From positions 31,541 to 95,540 of the forward strand of contig JAHEJD010000003.1 of the NCBI GenBank assembly GCA_024639005.1: a stretch of 64,000 nucleotides of DNA, read 5' to 3'. This DNA is from Chromatiaceae bacterium. Lineage in GTDB: Bacteria; Pseudomonadota; Gammaproteobacteria; Chromatiales; Chromatiaceae. This document shows positions 53,808 to 64,000 of this stretch, piece after piece. Both the position numbers and the translations under genes were made by a program. Below the pieces are notes generated by a model that saw only the letters and a program-made list of their open reading frames with translations, ran no database searches and was not told the DNA's origin. How positions within the stretch are numbered: position 1 is the first letter of the stretch; each line of letters starts with the position of its first letter.

Positions 53808-54641
53808 TCAGACGGCTATCGGGGCCTTGATGTGCGGGTGATACCGATAATCGCTCAATGCGAAGTCGTCGAAATCGAAGGCGAACAGATCTTTGACCGC
53901 GGGATTCAACGTCAGTGTCGGCAGGTCGAAAGGCGTGCGCGTCAGTTGCTCATCCGCCTGCTCGAGGTGGTTGGTATAGAGATGCGCATCGCCAAGGGTG
54001 TGAATGAATTCACCGACCTGGAGCTCGCAGGCCTGGGCGATCATCATGGTCAACAGGGCATAGCTGGCGATATTGAACGGCACCCCCAGAAAGATGTCGG
54101 CGCTGCGCTGATAGAGCTGGCACGAGAGCCTTCCCTCACAGACGTAGAACTGAAAAAAGGCGTGACAGGGCGCCAGCGCCATTCTGCCGCTGGCCACATT
54201 GGCCTGGGGTGACAGGCCCTCGTCCGGGAGGTCAGCGGGATTCCAGGCGGACACGATGATCCGGCGCGAGTCCGGGTTGCTCTCGATCTGCGCGACGACC
54301 TGAGCGATCTGATCGATGTGGCGGCCGTCCGGGGCCGGCCACGACCGCCACTGATAACCATACACGGGCCCGAGGTCGCCCCCTTCAGCCGCCCATTCGT
54401 CCCAGATCCGGACGCCATTCTCCCTGAGGTAACGGATATTGGTGTCGCCCTTGAGAAACCATAGCAGCTCGTGGATCACGGACTTAAGATGAATCTTCTT
54501 GGTCGTCACCAGCGGAAAACCCTGGCGCAAGTCAAACCGCATCTGGTGGCCAAACAATGACCAGGTGCCGGTGCCGGTGCGATCACCCTTGAAATCACCG
54601 AACTGGCGGACGCGATAGAGCAGATCGAGATACTGTTTCAT
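53808..54641 (-). CDS. thyA: thymidylate synthase
   Basis: 277 residues from the ATG at 54641. Diagnostic blocks: [56 protein letters not shown], and the nucleophile [13 protein letters not shown], followed by [21 protein letters not shown]. It methylates dUMP using methylene-tetrahydrofolate, linking to folA. The ATG overlaps the lgt stop in an ATGA. Longer upstream frame is discarded. Confidence 0.97.
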   Translation of the reverse strand: MKQYLDLLYRVRQFGDFKGDRTGTGTWSLFGHQMRFDLRQGFPLVTTKKIHLKSVIHELLWFLKGDTNIRYLRENGVRIWDEWAAEGGDLGPVYGYQWRSWPAPDGRHIDQIAQVVAQIESNPDSRRIIVSAWNPADLPDEGLSPQANVASGRMALAPCHAFFQFYVCEGRLSCQLYQRSADIFLGVPFNIASYALLTMMIAQACELQVGEFIHTLGDAHLYTNHLEQADEQLTRTPFDLPTLTLNPAVKDLFAFDFDDFALSDYRYHPHIKAPIAV

Positions 54642-55474
54642 GTCGTGCTGTGTCTTCGGTAAGCGACCATCAGCAGCACCAGTCCAAACACCACCATCGG
54701 CGCCGACAAGAGCTGTCCCATGGTAACCCATCCGAAGGCCAGGTATCCGAGATGGGCATCCGGCAGGCGGACAAACTCCACGGCGAAACGGAACAGTCCG
54801 TAACACAGCAGAAACATTCCGGACACGGCCATGCTGGGCCGTGGTCTGGCGCTGAATACCCACAGCAGCAGGAACAGCGCAACCCCCTCCAGGGCCGCTT
54901 CATACAGCTGCGTTGGGTGCAACAGCGGGGTCAGCGGGCTGCCGGGCGGAAGCAGCAGCTTGTCAAAACACAATCCCGGGTGGCTCGCACAAGAGACCTG
55001 CATCCCCCAAGGCAGCTGCGTAGGTGCCCCCCATAGCTCGCCGTTGACGAAGTTGCCTATCCGACCGGCCAACAAGCCAACCGGGACCAGCGGCGCGATG
55101 AAGTCGGTCAGGGCAAAAAACCCGATATCCCTGCGGCGCCCGTACCACCAGACCGAAAACAACACGCCCAAGAACCCCCCATGGAATGACATGCCGCCTT
55201 CCCAGACGCGAAACATCTGCAGCGGATCCGCGAGCCAACTGTCGTAACCGTAAAAAAGGATGTAGCCGAGGCGACCTCCAAGAATTACACCGAGCGCGGC
55301 GTAGAACAGCAAGTCTTCCATCTGCGGCGGCGAAATCAAGGCCCCCGGCCGACTTGCACGCAACCGCCCCAACCACCAGGCCGCGGCAAATCCGGCGAGG
55401 TACATCAAACCATACCAGCGGACCGCAACAGGACCGAGCTGGACGGCAACGGGATCGATTTCCGGGAACAGCAT
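54638..55474 (-). CDS. lgt: prolipoprotein diacylglyceryl transferase
   Basis: 278 residues from the ATG at 55474. About seven membrane helices; the family signature [13 protein letters not shown] and early block [19 protein letters not shown] are present, with the HGG motif in [10 protein letters not shown]. It adds diacylglycerol to the cysteine of lipobox signal peptides. A 15-residue insert with two cysteines follows the signature, common in Gammaproteobacteria. Forms an lgt-thyA pair by start-stop overlap. Confidence 0.96.
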   Translation of the reverse strand: MLFPEIDPVAVQLGPVAVRWYGLMYLAGFAAAWWLGRLRASRPGALISPPQMEDLLFYAALGVILGGRLGYILFYGYDSWLADPLQMFRVWEGGMSFHGGFLGVLFSVWWYGRRRDIGFFALTDFIAPLVPVGLLAGRIGNFVNGELWGAPTQLPWGMQVSCASHPGLCFDKLLLPPGSPLTPLLHPTQLYEAALEGVALFLLLWVFSARPRPSMAVSGMFLLCYGLFRFAVEFVRLPDAHLGYLAFGWVTMGQLLSAPMVVFGLVLLMVAYRRHSTT

Positions 55475-55582
55475 GGCGCGCGATTCTAGCAGCTCCCGGC
55501 GCGTGTCTCCCCGTCCGGTTCGCCGGCATAGACAGCCCGGATAACCACCAGTAGTCTTCACGATGACATTCCGGAGCTCGGC

Positions 55583-56836
55583 ATGCGCCCGCTACTCAAG
55601 CTGTCTCTGCTGCTCTTGCTGCTCAGCCCAATTGCCATCGCAGCAACCCTCTGGCTGGCATTGTCCACCACCCCGCTGGTGACGCAGCACGCCATGCTGT
55701 CGCACCAGGATATTGCCCGTGCCAAGGCGATTCTGCAGAGCAACGACCCACGCCGACTAGCGACCGGCTCACGGCGTACCATTGAGCTGAAAAGCCAGGA
55801 TCTGGATCTCGCTGCCGACTACCTGCTCCAGACCCTGGCCAGCGGCAATTCGGAACTGACACTGTCCGCGAACCGCTTAGATCTGCGTATGACCCTGCGG
55901 CTTCCACGCCTGCCTGCACGGCACTTTCTCAATATCGATGGCAGTATCGAGGCCGTCGGCGGACGGCCAGTGATTCGCGACCTGGTGATCGGCGAGGTGC
56001 CAATCCCCGGCGGGCTGGCCAATTGGCTCGCCGAGTACCTGCTGCGCGGTGCTCACGCTGAAGCGCCTGAGAATTTCATACAGGATGTGATTGAAGGGCT
56101 CGAGATTTTCCCCGATCGACTGCGCCTCACCTACCGCTGGCATCCGCAGCTGCTGGAGCAGGCGCGCGATACCCTGCTGACCGGCGGTGACCGTGCCGCG
56201 TTGCGCTACTATCACGACCTTTTAGTTGCACTGCAGTCGCAGGGCGTGGGCCGAACCGGATCTGCGGTGGCGTTGCTTCAATCGATGTTCGCAGCGGCGC
56301 GGACCCGCTCGCAAGACGGGGACCCCATCGCCGAGAACAAGGCCATGCTCACCGTGCTCGGCACCTGGGCCAGCGGTCGCGATATCGCAAATCTGGTCCC
56401 TGGCAACCTTGCCAGACCGCAAAGGTTCCGCCTCAAGCTCGAGCGACGGAGGGATTTTGCCCAGCACTTTCTGTCTTCTGCGGCCCTTGCTGCGCGCGGT
56501 GACACCAGTCTGTCGAATGCTGTCGGCCTTTTTAAGGAGATTGTCGATATCGATCGCGGCTCTGGTTTCAGCTTCACCGACATCGCTGCCGATCGCGCCG
56601 GTACGCGATTCGGCGAACTCGCCACTCGCTCAACCGAGGACGCGCGCCGGGTGCAGCGCCTGCTCGCCGACGGGGTCGAGGAAACCGCGATCATGCCGCC
56701 GGCCCGAGATCTACCTGAACACCTCAATACCCAGCGCTTCCAGGAACTCTATGGGCATGTCGGCAGCCCTGCCTATCAGCTCGTCATGCAGGACATCGAG
56801 CGCCGAATTGCGGCCTGTAGCCTGTACCGTCTTTGA
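55583..56836 (+). CDS. conserved hypothetical membrane-anchored protein
   Basis: 417 residues with an N-terminal signal anchor (MRPLLKLSLLLLLLSPIAIAA). The middle contains LDLAADYLLQTLASGNSELTLSAN and RLPARHFLNIDGSIEA, which look like a lipid-handling or envelope module; the C-terminal half is helical (FAQHFLSSAALAARGDTSLSN). I recognise it only as a conserved gammaproteobacterial protein of unknown function. A ribosome binding site (GGAG) precedes the ATG. Divergent from lgt. Confidence 0.65.
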   Translation: MRPLLKLSLLLLLLSPIAIAATLWLALSTTPLVTQHAMLSHQDIARAKAILQSNDPRRLATGSRRTIELKSQDLDLAADYLLQTLASGNSELTLSANRLDLRMTLRLPRLPARHFLNIDGSIEAVGGRPVIRDLVIGEVPIPGGLANWLAEYLLRGAHAEAPENFIQDVIEGLEIFPDRLRLTYRWHPQLLEQARDTLLTGGDRAALRYYHDLLVALQSQGVGRTGSAVALLQSMFAAARTRSQDGDPIAENKAMLTVLGTWASGRDIANLVPGNLARPQRFRLKLERRRDFAQHFLSSAALAARGDTSLSNAVGLFKEIVDIDRGSGFSFTDIAADRAGTRFGELATRSTEDARRVQRLLADGVEETAIMPPARDLPEHLNTQRFQELYGHVGSPAYQLVMQDIERRIAACSLYRL

Positions 56837-56968
56837 GGCGGATTCAGGGGTCCTGATTGCGCGAATCAGCCGTTAATTCCTGACTTTCTGCAAGTTCTCA
56901 AGTTTCCCCCCCGGACGCCGTTAGCTAAGCCACGACACCCTTCAGCAAATTTATCGCGAGAGTTGGTT

Positions 56969-57337
56969 ATGAGGCTTTTAGGCATGAACGGAACGAAGGT
57001 CATCCCGCATCATTTGCGGACTCTCGGGGAGCGCCTGCGCTACCGGCGTCGCCAGATGGGATGGACTCAGGAACAGCTCGCTGTGCAGGCCGGCACCAAC
57101 CAGGCCGTCATCCAGAAAATCGAGAATGGCAAGAGCCTGCGCCCCCGCAAGATCGATGAGATTGCTTCAGTCCTCGATGTGAACCCCGCATGGCTGATGT
57201 TCGGTGATGAGAAGGCGACCCCGCTGACCGACGAGGCGCGCGAAGTAGCGGAGATCTGGATGACCTTGAGCGAAGGCGAACGCGAACGCGTGCGCAGCGA
57301 CATGCGCCTGCTCGCCAGCCGCCGTATGTCCTCCTGA
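56969..57337 (+). CDS. XRE-family helix-turn-helix regulator
   Basis: 122 residues from the ATG at 56969 (an ATG at 56984 is also possible). A HTH_3 domain (LGERLRYRRRQMGWTQEQLAVQAGTNQAVIQKIENG) spans residues about 20-70 and binds DNA. The C-terminus (LTDEAREVAEIWMTLSEGER) is helical and acidic. No protease or sensor domain is attached, unlike LexA/CI-type members. It may repress itself or neighbours. Confidence 0.82.
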   Translation: MRLLGMNGTKVIPHHLRTLGERLRYRRRQMGWTQEQLAVQAGTNQAVIQKIENGKSLRPRKIDEIASVLDVNPAWLMFGDEKATPLTDEAREVAEIWMTLSEGERERVRSDMRLLASRRMSS

Positions 57338-57344
57338 ACAGCGG

Positions 57345-58538
57345 CTATAGCGTCGGCAAAACACGCAGAAAAAAGGCCTTCAGATAGGCGGTTTCCGAAA
57401 TCGCGGGATGGATAGGGTGATCGGGACTCTGTTGACCTTGCTGCAAAAGCTGCAAAGAGCGATCACCATGCCGCGCGGCCTGCTGCACAATTCTCAACAA
57501 CTGATCCCGCTGCATGTGAAACGAACAAGACGCCGTCACTAGGATGCCATCGCGTCCCAACAGACCGAGTGCTGCCTCGTTGAGCCGCCGATAGGCCAGC
57601 GCACCTTCTTTGAGATCTTTTTTGCGCTTGATGAAGGCCGGCGGATCCAACACCACGACATCAAAACGCTCGCGCTGCGCACGCAGGTCGCGCAGCAACT
57701 GAAACGCATCCCCCTGCAGGTTATCGATAAGGCCTTCCACCTGATTTAGCCGGGCATTGATGGTCAACTGCGCCAAGGCCTTGGTCGAGACATCGACAGC
57801 GGTCACTGCACTGGCTCCGGCGCGCGCCGCGCGCACGGACCAGGCGCCGGAATAGCTGCAGACGTCGAGCATGCGCTTACCGCCCACATAGCGTACCAGT
57901 TGATCGCGGTTGGCGGCCTGATCGAAGAACCAGCCGGTCTTCTGTCCCTCCGTCAGCGAGACCTCGAAGCGACAATCACCCTCGTCGAGCGCTACGGCAT
58001 CGGGCAAATCGCCATGGACGAGTTCTACATAGCGGGGCAACGCTTCGAGTTCACGCACCGCACCGTCGTTGCGCAGGATCACGCCGGACGGTCGCAGTAC
58101 CTTGACCAGTGCGGTCACCAGGGCTTCGCGCTGCAGCTCCATCCCAGCCGTTGTGATCTGCACCGCGAGGTAATCACCATAGCGGTCCACGACCACCCCC
58201 GGTACGCCATCGGCCTCGCCGAACAACAGCCGATAATACGGCCTGGCATACAGGCGTTCGCGCAAGGCCAGGGCGACTTTGATGCGGTGCACCAGCAGTG
58301 AGGCATCGATCGCCGTCCCCGGCGTTCGGGTCACGATACGCGCACAGATCAGCGAGCCTGGATTGACATAGCCCCGTCCCAGCCATTTGCCCTGGGCGCT
58401 CTCGACATCCACCGCCTGCCCCGGCTCAAAGCCTTTCAGTGGCGTCGCTACACTATCGACCTCGTTGGAATAGATCCATAGATGGCCGGCCCGCAGCCGT
58501 CGGTCCTGATTCTTCGCCAGGCGCAGAAGACCGTTCAT
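57345..58538 (-). CDS. rlmI: 23S rRNA (cytosine-1962) methyltransferase RlmI
   Basis: 397 residues from the ATG at 58538. PUA domain at the N-terminus (LLRLAKNQDRRLRAGHLWIYSNEV), an EEHEAD-type middle domain (YRLLFGEADGVPGVVVDRYGD) and the class I methyltransferase (MLDVCSYSGAWSVRAARAGA, DPPAFIKRKKD, VTASCSFHMQRDQL). The family makes m5C1962 in 23S rRNA. Length matches E. coli RlmI (396). It closely follows the YpfJ-like gene with 16 bases between. Confidence 0.93.
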   Translation of the reverse strand: MNGLLRLAKNQDRRLRAGHLWIYSNEVDSVATPLKGFEPGQAVDVESAQGKWLGRGYVNPGSLICARIVTRTPGTAIDASLLVHRIKVALALRERLYARPYYRLLFGEADGVPGVVVDRYGDYLAVQITTAGMELQREALVTALVKVLRPSGVILRNDGAVRELEALPRYVELVHGDLPDAVALDEGDCRFEVSLTEGQKTGWFFDQAANRDQLVRYVGGKRMLDVCSYSGAWSVRAARAGASAVTAVDVSTKALAQLTINARLNQVEGLIDNLQGDAFQLLRDLRAQRERFDVVVLDPPAFIKRKKDLKEGALAYRRLNEAALGLLGRDGILVTASCSFHMQRDQLLRIVQQAARHGDRSLQLLQQGQQSPDHPIHPAISETAYLKAFFLRVLPTL

Positions 58539-58554
58539 TTCTGACCCGTTGCGC

Positions 58555-59484
58555 TCAAAGCTCATCGGCCGCGAAGGTGTTGCAGGCCGAAAGCGTGCCC
58601 TGCTCCAGCCCGAACTTGAACCAGCGCACGCGCTGCGCCGAGCTGCCGTGGGTAAAGGATTCCGGGGTCACATAGCCCCGCGACTGCTTCTGCAGGCGGT
58701 CATCACCGATGGCACTCGCCGCATTTAGGCCCTCTTCGATGTCGCCCTGTTCCAGCAGCTGCCGGCTGCGGCTCGCGTGGTGTCCCCAGATCCCCGCAAA
58801 ACAGTCCGCCTGAAGCTCCTGTTTGACGGCCAGTCGATTGGCCTCAACCTCCCCCAGGCCGCGCTTGGCCTTCTGGACCTCGGCAGAGATCCCGAGCAGT
58901 GTCTGAACATGATGGCCGACCTCATGCGCCACCACGTAGGCCTGAGCGAAATCACCGGGTGCGTCGTGTCGTTGCCTGAGGTCGTCAAAGAACCCCAGAT
59001 CGAGATAGACCTTCTGATCCCCTGGGCAATAAAACGGCCCCATCGCGGCCTGGCCGAGGCCGCAGGCCGAATTCACGGCTCCGCGGTACAGCACCAGGCG
59101 CGGTTCACGGTAGCTTTTGCCGCCCGCCTGGAACAGGCTGTTCCAGGTCTCTTCGGTGTCGGCCAGAACGACTGACACGAATTCGACCATCTCCTTTTCC
59201 TGCGCGCTCTGCTCGATCTGTCCGCGAGGTTGTCCCTGCGTGCTGGGCGCACCCGTCCCTGCCAGCCCGCCCAGCAGATCCCCCAGCCCGGCGCCGCTGA
59301 AGTAACTGTAGGCGCCGAGTGCCAACACCACGGCCAGCGTGCCCTTGACGCCGAGAAAGCGGAAAACTACTGGCAGTACTCGCAGCAGACCGCCACCGCT
59401 ACCTCGCAGGCCGCCCAGGCCACCGGCCGAGGAAGCGCGGCGGTCCTCGATGTTGCTGCTCTGTCTCCTACCCTTCCAACGCAT
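58555..59484 (-). CDS. ypfJ: YpfJ-family neutral zinc metallopeptidase
   Basis: 309 residues from the ATG at 59484 (ribosome binding site GGGAGAAA). A basic N-terminus, one transmembrane segment (VKGTLAVVLALGAYSYFSG) and the zinc site AYVVAHEVGHHVQTLLG (HExxH) with the third ligand in EVEANRLAVKQELQADCFAGIWGHH. It is a single-pass inner-membrane protease of unknown substrates. Placed with rlmI as a two-gene unit. Confidence 0.92.
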   Translation of the reverse strand: MRWKGRRQSSNIEDRRASSAGGLGGLRGSGGGLLRVLPVVFRFLGVKGTLAVVLALGAYSYFSGAGLGDLLGGLAGTGAPSTQGQPRGQIEQSAQEKEMVEFVSVVLADTEETWNSLFQAGGKSYREPRLVLYRGAVNSACGLGQAAMGPFYCPGDQKVYLDLGFFDDLRQRHDAPGDFAQAYVVAHEVGHHVQTLLGISAEVQKAKRGLGEVEANRLAVKQELQADCFAGIWGHHASRSRQLLEQGDIEEGLNAASAIGDDRLQKQSRGYVTPESFTHGSSAQRVRWFKFGLEQGTLSACNTFAADEL

Positions 59485-59667
59485 GGATTTTTCTCCCGGA
59501 CGAACGACAAACCGCGGCGGCCGGCGCATCGGGCGCGGTGAAACGCGCGACGCCTCATCTTTATCCGCCCGCCGGCCAAAAGATCTTTAAGTGTAAACCT
59601 TTGCGCCGTAGCGGTGCCGCCAACCGCCCTTTCGGGTTAAAGTCTGGCGGAGCTTGCGGAGAGATAC

Positions 59668-61176
59668 ATGGCCGACAACGACATCCTGCTCGGCGGGACC
59701 GGCAGCAGACAGGTCCGACTCAACGCCGGAATGGCCAATCGACATGGCCTGATCACCGGGGCCACGGGGACCGGCAAGACAGTCACTCTGCAGGTGCTGG
59801 CTGAGTCGTTCTCGCGCCTGGGTGTCCCGGTATTCACCGCTGACGTGAAGGGCGATCTGTCCGGCCTTGCCGGGCCCGGCAAGGACAACCCAAAGATCGA
59901 TGAGCGCCTGCGGTTCATCGGTGTCGAGGGACACGCCTTCGAGGCGAGCCCGACCGTCTTCTGGGACGTTTACGGCAAAAAGGGGCATCCGGTGCGCACC
60001 ACGGTGTCCGAGATGGGGCCGATTCTGCTGAGCAATCTGCTGGAACTCAACGAGACCCAGGAGGGCATCCTGCAGATCGCCTTCAGCGTCGCCGACGACG
60101 AGGGCCTGCTGCTGCTCGATCTAAAGGACCTGCGCGCGATGCTCAACTGGGTGGCCGACAATGCCAGGGAGCTGGAGCGCAGCTACGGGCGGATATCCAG
60201 CGCCAGCGTCACCGCCATCCTCCGGCGTCTGCTGGTGCTCGAGGAGGCCGGCGGCGAGATCTTCTTTGGGGAGCCGGCGATACGTATTGAACACCTGATG
60301 CAGAACGACTTTTCCGGACGGGGCGTGATCAGCATCCTGGATGCCACCACGCTGTACCACTCGCCGCGCATCTATGCGACCTTTCTGCTGTGGCTGTTGT
60401 CCGAGTTGATGGAGGAGCTGCCAGAACGCGGCGACGCCGACCGACCACGTCTGGTGTTCTTCTTCGACGAGGCGCACCTGCTGTTCGACAACGCGCCCAA
60501 GGCGCTGCTCGAGAAGATTACCCAGGTGATCCGTCTGATTCGTTCCAAGGGCGTCGGGGTGTTCTTCATTTCACAGTACCCGAACGACGTGCCGGACGAG
60601 GTGATCGGGCAACTGGGCAATCGTGTCCAACACGCGCTGCGCGCCTTTACCCCGCGCGACCGCAAGGCGCTCAGGGCAGCCGCCGAGACCTTCCGCGAGA
60701 ACCCCGCATTCGACACCGAAGCGGTGATTGGCCAGCTGGGGGTAGGTGAGGCGCTGATCTCCACGCTGGATGCAAAGGGCATCCCCAGCATGGTCGAACG
60801 CACGCTGATGGCGCCACCGCGCTCCCAGTTCGGTCCCATTGACGAGGGCAGACGGGCCGAGCTGATCAGCCGCTCACCGTTGAACAGCACCTATGAGCGG
60901 ACCATCGATCGCGAATCGGCGTACGAAATGCTGCAGAAACGCGACCAGGAAATCCGCGCGCAGCGCGAGCGCGAGGCGCAGGCGGCGGCACAGGAAAAGG
61001 CCGCAGCAGAACGCCGCAGGCAGGAAGAACGGGCGGCACGTGCCGCGCAGCCGAGCCGGAGCAACCGTCAGAGCGTCGGCGAGGCGCTGGCAAAGTCGGT
61101 CGCGCGCACCATCGGAACGACGCTCGGCCGACAGATCATGCGCGGCATCCTGGGCTCGATTACCGGGCGCCGCTGA
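59668..61176 (+). CDS. DUF853/HerA-like ATPase
   Basis: 502 residues. Walker [21 protein letters not shown] at about residue 31, Walker [14 protein letters not shown], and arginine-finger block [16 protein letters not shown]853 (YjgR) proteins are soluble P-loop ATPases related to HerA and VirB4/FtsK-like motors; the cellular role is unknown. The C-terminal 100 residues are an Arg/Glu-rich coiled coil and a glycine-rich tail ([14 protein letters not shown]). Monocistronic; GGAGAG ribosome binding site. Confidence 0.92.
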   Translation: MADNDILLGGTGSRQVRLNAGMANRHGLITGATGTGKTVTLQVLAESFSRLGVPVFTADVKGDLSGLAGPGKDNPKIDERLRFIGVEGHAFEASPTVFWDVYGKKGHPVRTTVSEMGPILLSNLLELNETQEGILQIAFSVADDEGLLLLDLKDLRAMLNWVADNARELERSYGRISSASVTAILRRLLVLEEAGGEIFFGEPAIRIEHLMQNDFSGRGVISILDATTLYHSPRIYATFLLWLLSELMEELPERGDADRPRLVFFFDEAHLLFDNAPKALLEKITQVIRLIRSKGVGVFFISQYPNDVPDEVIGQLGNRVQHALRAFTPRDRKALRAAAETFRENPAFDTEAVIGQLGVGEALISTLDAKGIPSMVERTLMAPPRSQFGPIDEGRRAELISRSPLNSTYERTIDRESAYEMLQKRDQEIRAQREREAQAAAQEKAAAERRRQEERAARAAQPSRSNRQSVGEALAKSVARTIGTTLGRQIMRGILGSITGRR

Positions 61177-61196
61177 GCCAGACCCAACCGGCGCCA

Positions 61197-61421
61197 TCAG
61201 TCGGAGAAGCCGGAACACCTCGGCGTCTGATCGGAGAATTCCTGGGTACACTTGCGGACCCTTCCGCTGCGTGTATCGACAATCCAGACCGCGTTCTCCG
61301 AGGCGACGATGCCCTCGTAGGCCCCCTGCGGCCCTGCGGTTTGCCGGTCCGGCTCGGTTTGCGCCTGCTGCGCGGCGAACAGGATAGCGATACCGATGAC
61401 AACAACCGACCCTTTCTTCAT
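61197..61421 (-). CDS. small secreted protein
   Basis: 74 residues with a signal peptide (MKKGSVVVIGIAILFAAQQA). The mature part has the block ENAVWIVDTRSGRVRKCTQEF and two cysteines, perhaps a disulfide. A GGAGGCGCGC ribosome binding site precedes the ATG. No known family beyond similar short gammaproteobacterial proteins. It converges with the DUF853 gene (20 bases between). Confidence 0.65.
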   Translation of the reverse strand: MKKGSVVVIGIAILFAAQQAQTEPDRQTAGPQGAYEGIVASENAVWIVDTRSGRVRKCTQEFSDQTPRCSGFSD

Positions 61422-61629
61422 TGCGCGCCTCCATAGCGGGAATCAATACGGGAAGGCGTCGGCCGCAGTGCCCGTAGTCGATGGCGAACGATCGGCGCCG
61501 AACGTCAGAGTAGGCAGCAATGCGTACCGCCGCGCAACAACCCGGTGCGGAATTACCCTTCGCTAAGTCTATTTGTTCCCACTACACCAAGGCTTAAGGT
61601 CACGAGATGTTCAGCCAGCGGAATCCATC

Positions 61630-63654
61630 ATGAGTGCAAGGCGCCTGCGCGACGCGACCAGCCCCTACCTGCAACAGCATGCCGAAAACCCGGTGGACTG
61701 GTGGCCCTGGTGTGACGAGGCGCTGTCACTGGCAAGACGCGAAGACAAGCCTATCCTTTTATCGATTGGCTATTCGGCCTGTCACTGGTGTCATGTGATG
61801 GCGCATGAATCCTTCGAAGACCCTACCACTGCGGAGTTGATGAACGCGCTCTACGTCAACATAAAGGTCGACCGCGAGGAGCGGCCCGATCTCGACAAGA
61901 TCTACCAGACCGCGCACCAGCTGTTGTCGCGCCGCCCTGGCGGCTGGCCGCTCACGGTCTTTCTCACCCCCGACGACCACAGCGCATTTTTCGCAGGCAC
62001 CTACTTCCCGCCGCAGCCACGGCATGGGCTGCCGGCGTTTCGAGATCTGTTGCGCCAGATCGAACACGCGTTCCGCGAGCAGCGTGAAGCGATCGATGAA
62101 CAGAACGACGCACTCCGGGCCGCTCTGCGGCAGCTCGACGCCACGGATGGCGAAGGTGCGATTACCTCCGGCCCGATCGAGCAGGCGCTGGGTCAGTTGG
62201 AGGCACAGTTCGACACGCGCTACGGAGGCTTCGGTGATGCGCCCAAGTTTCCTCACCCGACCACGCTACGTTTCCTGCTATGCGAAGGTCAGCGGCGCGA
62301 TGACCCGGGTGCGCGGCAAATGGCGCTTCACACCCTGGAACAGATGGCCAGGGGCGGCATCCGGGATCACCTCGCCGGGGGCTTCTGCCGCTATTCGGTC
62401 GACGAACAATGGATGATCCCGCATTTCGAAAAGATGCTGTACGACAACGGCCAGCTGTTGGCGCTGTATGCAGAGGCCTGGGCGGCCAGCGATCACCGGC
62501 CATTGTTCCAAGACGTCTGCGAGCGCACGGCGGCATGGCTGATGGCCGAGATGCAGTCTCCGCTTGGCGGTTATTACTCCAGCCTCGATGCCGACAGCGA
62601 GGGTGAAGAGGGGCGCTTCTATGTCTGGAAACCCGAGGAAGTGGCGGGACTGCTGGATCCCGACGAGTATCCTGTGTTCGCGGCACGTTTCGGCCTCGAC
62701 CGCCCTGCAAACTTCGAGGGCCGCTGGCACCTGCACTGTTTCGTCGATACCGAGGCATTGGCGCAGTCCACCGGTCTCGATGCAGCTAGGGTCCGCGAGC
62801 TGCTGCTGAGTGCGCGCGGCAAGTTGCTAGCCGCACGCGCCATTCGGGTACGCCCGGGCCGCGACGAAAAGATCCTGACCAGCTGGAATGCGCTGGCGAT
62901 CCGTGGCATGGCGGTCGCGGGACGCCTGCTCGACCGGCCCGAGTGGATCGATTCGGCCGAGCAGGCGTTGCGCTACTTGATCGAAAACCACTGGCAGGGC
63001 GGTCGCCTGTTGGCCAGCAGCCGTGACGGCAAGGCACAGCTCAATGCCTATCTGGACGACTACAGCTACCTGATCGACGCCATCCTCGCCGTGTTGCAGG
63101 CACGCTGGCGCAGCGACTATCTCGACTTCGCAGTCGCGCTGGGGCAACGGCTGCTGGACCATTACGAGGATCCCGAACGCGGCGGCTTCTTCTTTACCTC
63201 CGACGATCACGAGACGCTGCTGCATCGGCCCAAACCGCTGGCCGACGATGCCACGCCCAGCGGCAATGGCGTCGCGATCGAGGCGCTGCAGGAGCTCGCG
63301 TCGCTGAGCGGCGACATCCGCCTGCAGCGGGCCGCCGAGCGCGCATTGCAGGCGGCCTGGAAGGCCATCGAGCGGGCCTCCTATGCCCACGTGGGACTGC
63401 TCGAGGGTCTGCGGCGTCACCTCGAACCCGGCGAGCAGCTGATCATCCGGGGCGACGGACCGAGCCTCCCGACATGGCAACGCGCCGCCGCGGCACCTTA
63501 TCTGCCCGACCGCACGGTGTATGTAATCCCGACAGCCAGCAGCAGGCTGCCTGAAGCCCTGGCGGCCAAGCGCGCCGTGCCGGGCAAAGTCGTGGCCTAC
63601 CGCTGCCGTGGCAATCAATGTGAAGCGCCGTTCGATACCCTCGACGCGCTGTGA
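61630..63654 (+). CDS. YyaL-type thioredoxin-domain protein (DUF255)
   Basis: 674 residues from the ATG at 61630. N-terminal thioredoxin-like domain with [21 protein letters not shown] and the redox motif [17 protein letters not shown] (CxxC), followed by a glycoside-hydrolase-like alpha/alpha barrel ([54 protein letters not shown]). The family includes Bacillus YyaL and human SPATA20. Its substrate is unknown. Monocistronic. Confidence 0.92.
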   Translation: MSARRLRDATSPYLQQHAENPVDWWPWCDEALSLARREDKPILLSIGYSACHWCHVMAHESFEDPTTAELMNALYVNIKVDREERPDLDKIYQTAHQLLSRRPGGWPLTVFLTPDDHSAFFAGTYFPPQPRHGLPAFRDLLRQIEHAFREQREAIDEQNDALRAALRQLDATDGEGAITSGPIEQALGQLEAQFDTRYGGFGDAPKFPHPTTLRFLLCEGQRRDDPGARQMALHTLEQMARGGIRDHLAGGFCRYSVDEQWMIPHFEKMLYDNGQLLALYAEAWAASDHRPLFQDVCERTAAWLMAEMQSPLGGYYSSLDADSEGEEGRFYVWKPEEVAGLLDPDEYPVFAARFGLDRPANFEGRWHLHCFVDTEALAQSTGLDAARVRELLLSARGKLLAARAIRVRPGRDEKILTSWNALAIRGMAVAGRLLDRPEWIDSAEQALRYLIENHWQGGRLLASSRDGKAQLNAYLDDYSYLIDAILAVLQARWRSDYLDFAVALGQRLLDHYEDPERGGFFFTSDDHETLLHRPKPLADDATPSGNGVAIEALQELASLSGDIRLQRAAERALQAAWKAIERASYAHVGLLEGLRRHLEPGEQLIIRGDGPSLPTWQRAAAAPYLPDRTVYVIPTASSRLPEALAAKRAVPGKVVAYRCRGNQCEAPFDTLDAL

Positions 63655-63747
63655 GGATCCCACCCTACGAGGATACTAGCGGGCGCGTCTCACGCCGCGC
63701 CCACCAAAAAAAGGGAATAAAGGCCGGCCATGCGCGTCTTACCCCGC

Positions 63748-64000
63748 ATGAGTGACAAAATATTGAGGCCGTTTGGCGCTTTCGGGCGACGCCGCAGGCT
63801 GCGCAGCCAAATCTGTGCGGAGCGGGATCGCCTCTACCGGATAGCCTGGTCTTGGTGCCATGACAGTCACCAGGCGGATGACCTAGTGCAGGAGACGCTC
63901 GCACGCGCGCTGGCCCGGATCGACAGCCTGCGCGAGGAAGGCCGACTGCAGGTCTGGTTGACGCAGATACTAGCCAATCTGTATCGCGACCAATTTCGCC
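63748..64000 (+). CDS. ECF-type sigma factor, N-terminal part (runs off right edge)
   Basis: 84 residues of a sigma-70 family factor reach the window edge: LRSQICAERDRLYRIAWSWCHDSHQADDLVQETLARALAR covers region 2 with the core DDLVQETL. Region 4 lies outside the window. The ATG at 63748 or an in-frame ATG at 63730 could be used. Different from the ECF factor at 49722 (little similarity beyond the motif). Partner genes not visible. Confidence 0.8.
   Translation, partial: MSDKILRPFGAFGRRRRLRSQICAERDRLYRIAWSWCHDSHQADDLVQETLARALARIDSLREEGRLQVWLTQILANLYRDQFR

Noticed and set aside
53808-54863. A 74-residue N-terminal extension of ThyA
   Set aside because: The extension runs antisense-frame through lgt, and the canonical thymidylate synthase start is at 54641.
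63684-63715. GC stem followed by an A-run after the YyaL-type gene as a terminator
   Set aside because: On the plus strand the stem is followed by A, not T, and no gene on the minus strand needs it.

Overview
This 64 kb window reads as chromosomal DNA of a GC-rich, sulfur-oxidising gammaproteobacterium. Evidence for the lifestyle is an aprBA operon (dissimilatory adenylylsulfate reductase) at 42254-44774 and, 1.6 kb from its downstream end, a secreted Gly/Tyr/Trp-rich protein resembling sulfur globule proteins (40277-40633). Housekeeping families (PurT, UbiK, ArfB, DjlA, YcgL, PilU, SpeA, RlmI, Lgt-ThyA-FolA) and the HU variant fit Chromatiales-like Gammaproteobacteria. No rRNA, tRNA, phage, integron or CRISPR was seen, so the genus cannot be fixed from the window alone.

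Layout. 0.5-2.9 kb (minus): a nitrogen module, TorF-type porin, PII protein GlnK and ammonium transporter AmtB, preceded by a good sigma-54 promoter and NtrC-like sites. 3.2-12.5 kb: UbiK, ComM-like ATPase, ABC-F protein, PQQ sugar dehydrogenase, ArfB, a MOSC/DUF1415/TSUP operon and PilU. 12.5-19.8 kb: alcohol dehydrogenase, YcgL, a phosphohexomutase/PilZ operon, LpxR and PurT. 19.8-23.9 kb: a regulatory island with three copies of a 14-bp palindrome, a sigma-54 promoter, a small membrane protein, a collapsed sensor histidine kinase and an intact sigma-54 activator. 24-32 kb: DjlA, CbiM-like permease, aldo-keto reductase, then a Rieske protein with a 1178-residue protein carrying two cyclic-nucleotide domains, a rhodanese domain lacking its cysteine, a very long coiled coil and a C-terminal membrane anchor. 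32-42 kb: tailed HU protein, aspartic protease, DsbA-like protein, a 268-bp inverted-repeat element, MlaC, an internally deleted NorD/CbbO relative, a GGDEF-EAL protein, a lone pseudopilin, the sulfur-globule-like protein and a cysteine-cluster protein. 42-50 kb: aprBA, a divergent thioredoxin/HEAT protein, an RlmK-like methyltransferase, a second sigma-54 activator and an ECF sigma factor. 50-64 kb: SpeA, FolA, a 44-residue acidic protein, ThyA, Lgt, RlmI, a YpfJ zinc protease, a HerA-like ATPase, a YyaL-type thioredoxin-domain protein and the start of another ECF sigma factor.

Non-coding structure. Two non-autonomous inverted-repeat element families are visible: a 182-184 bp family with two copies (12499 and 49342) plus two solitary ends flanking the deleted NorD/CbbO gene, and a single 268-bp element whose tip supplies the stop codon of the DsbA-like gene. 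Several start codons had to be moved from the longest frame, including TTG starts for ubiK, DUF1415 and the TSUP transporter.

Most of the window is ordinary genome. The parts most likely to repay work are the sigma-54 palindrome island with its decayed kinase, the cyclic-nucleotide/pseudo-rhodanese coiled-coil protein coupled to a Rieske protein, the inverted-repeat elements and the apr neighbourhood. Family names come from recognising motifs by eye; no database search was run.
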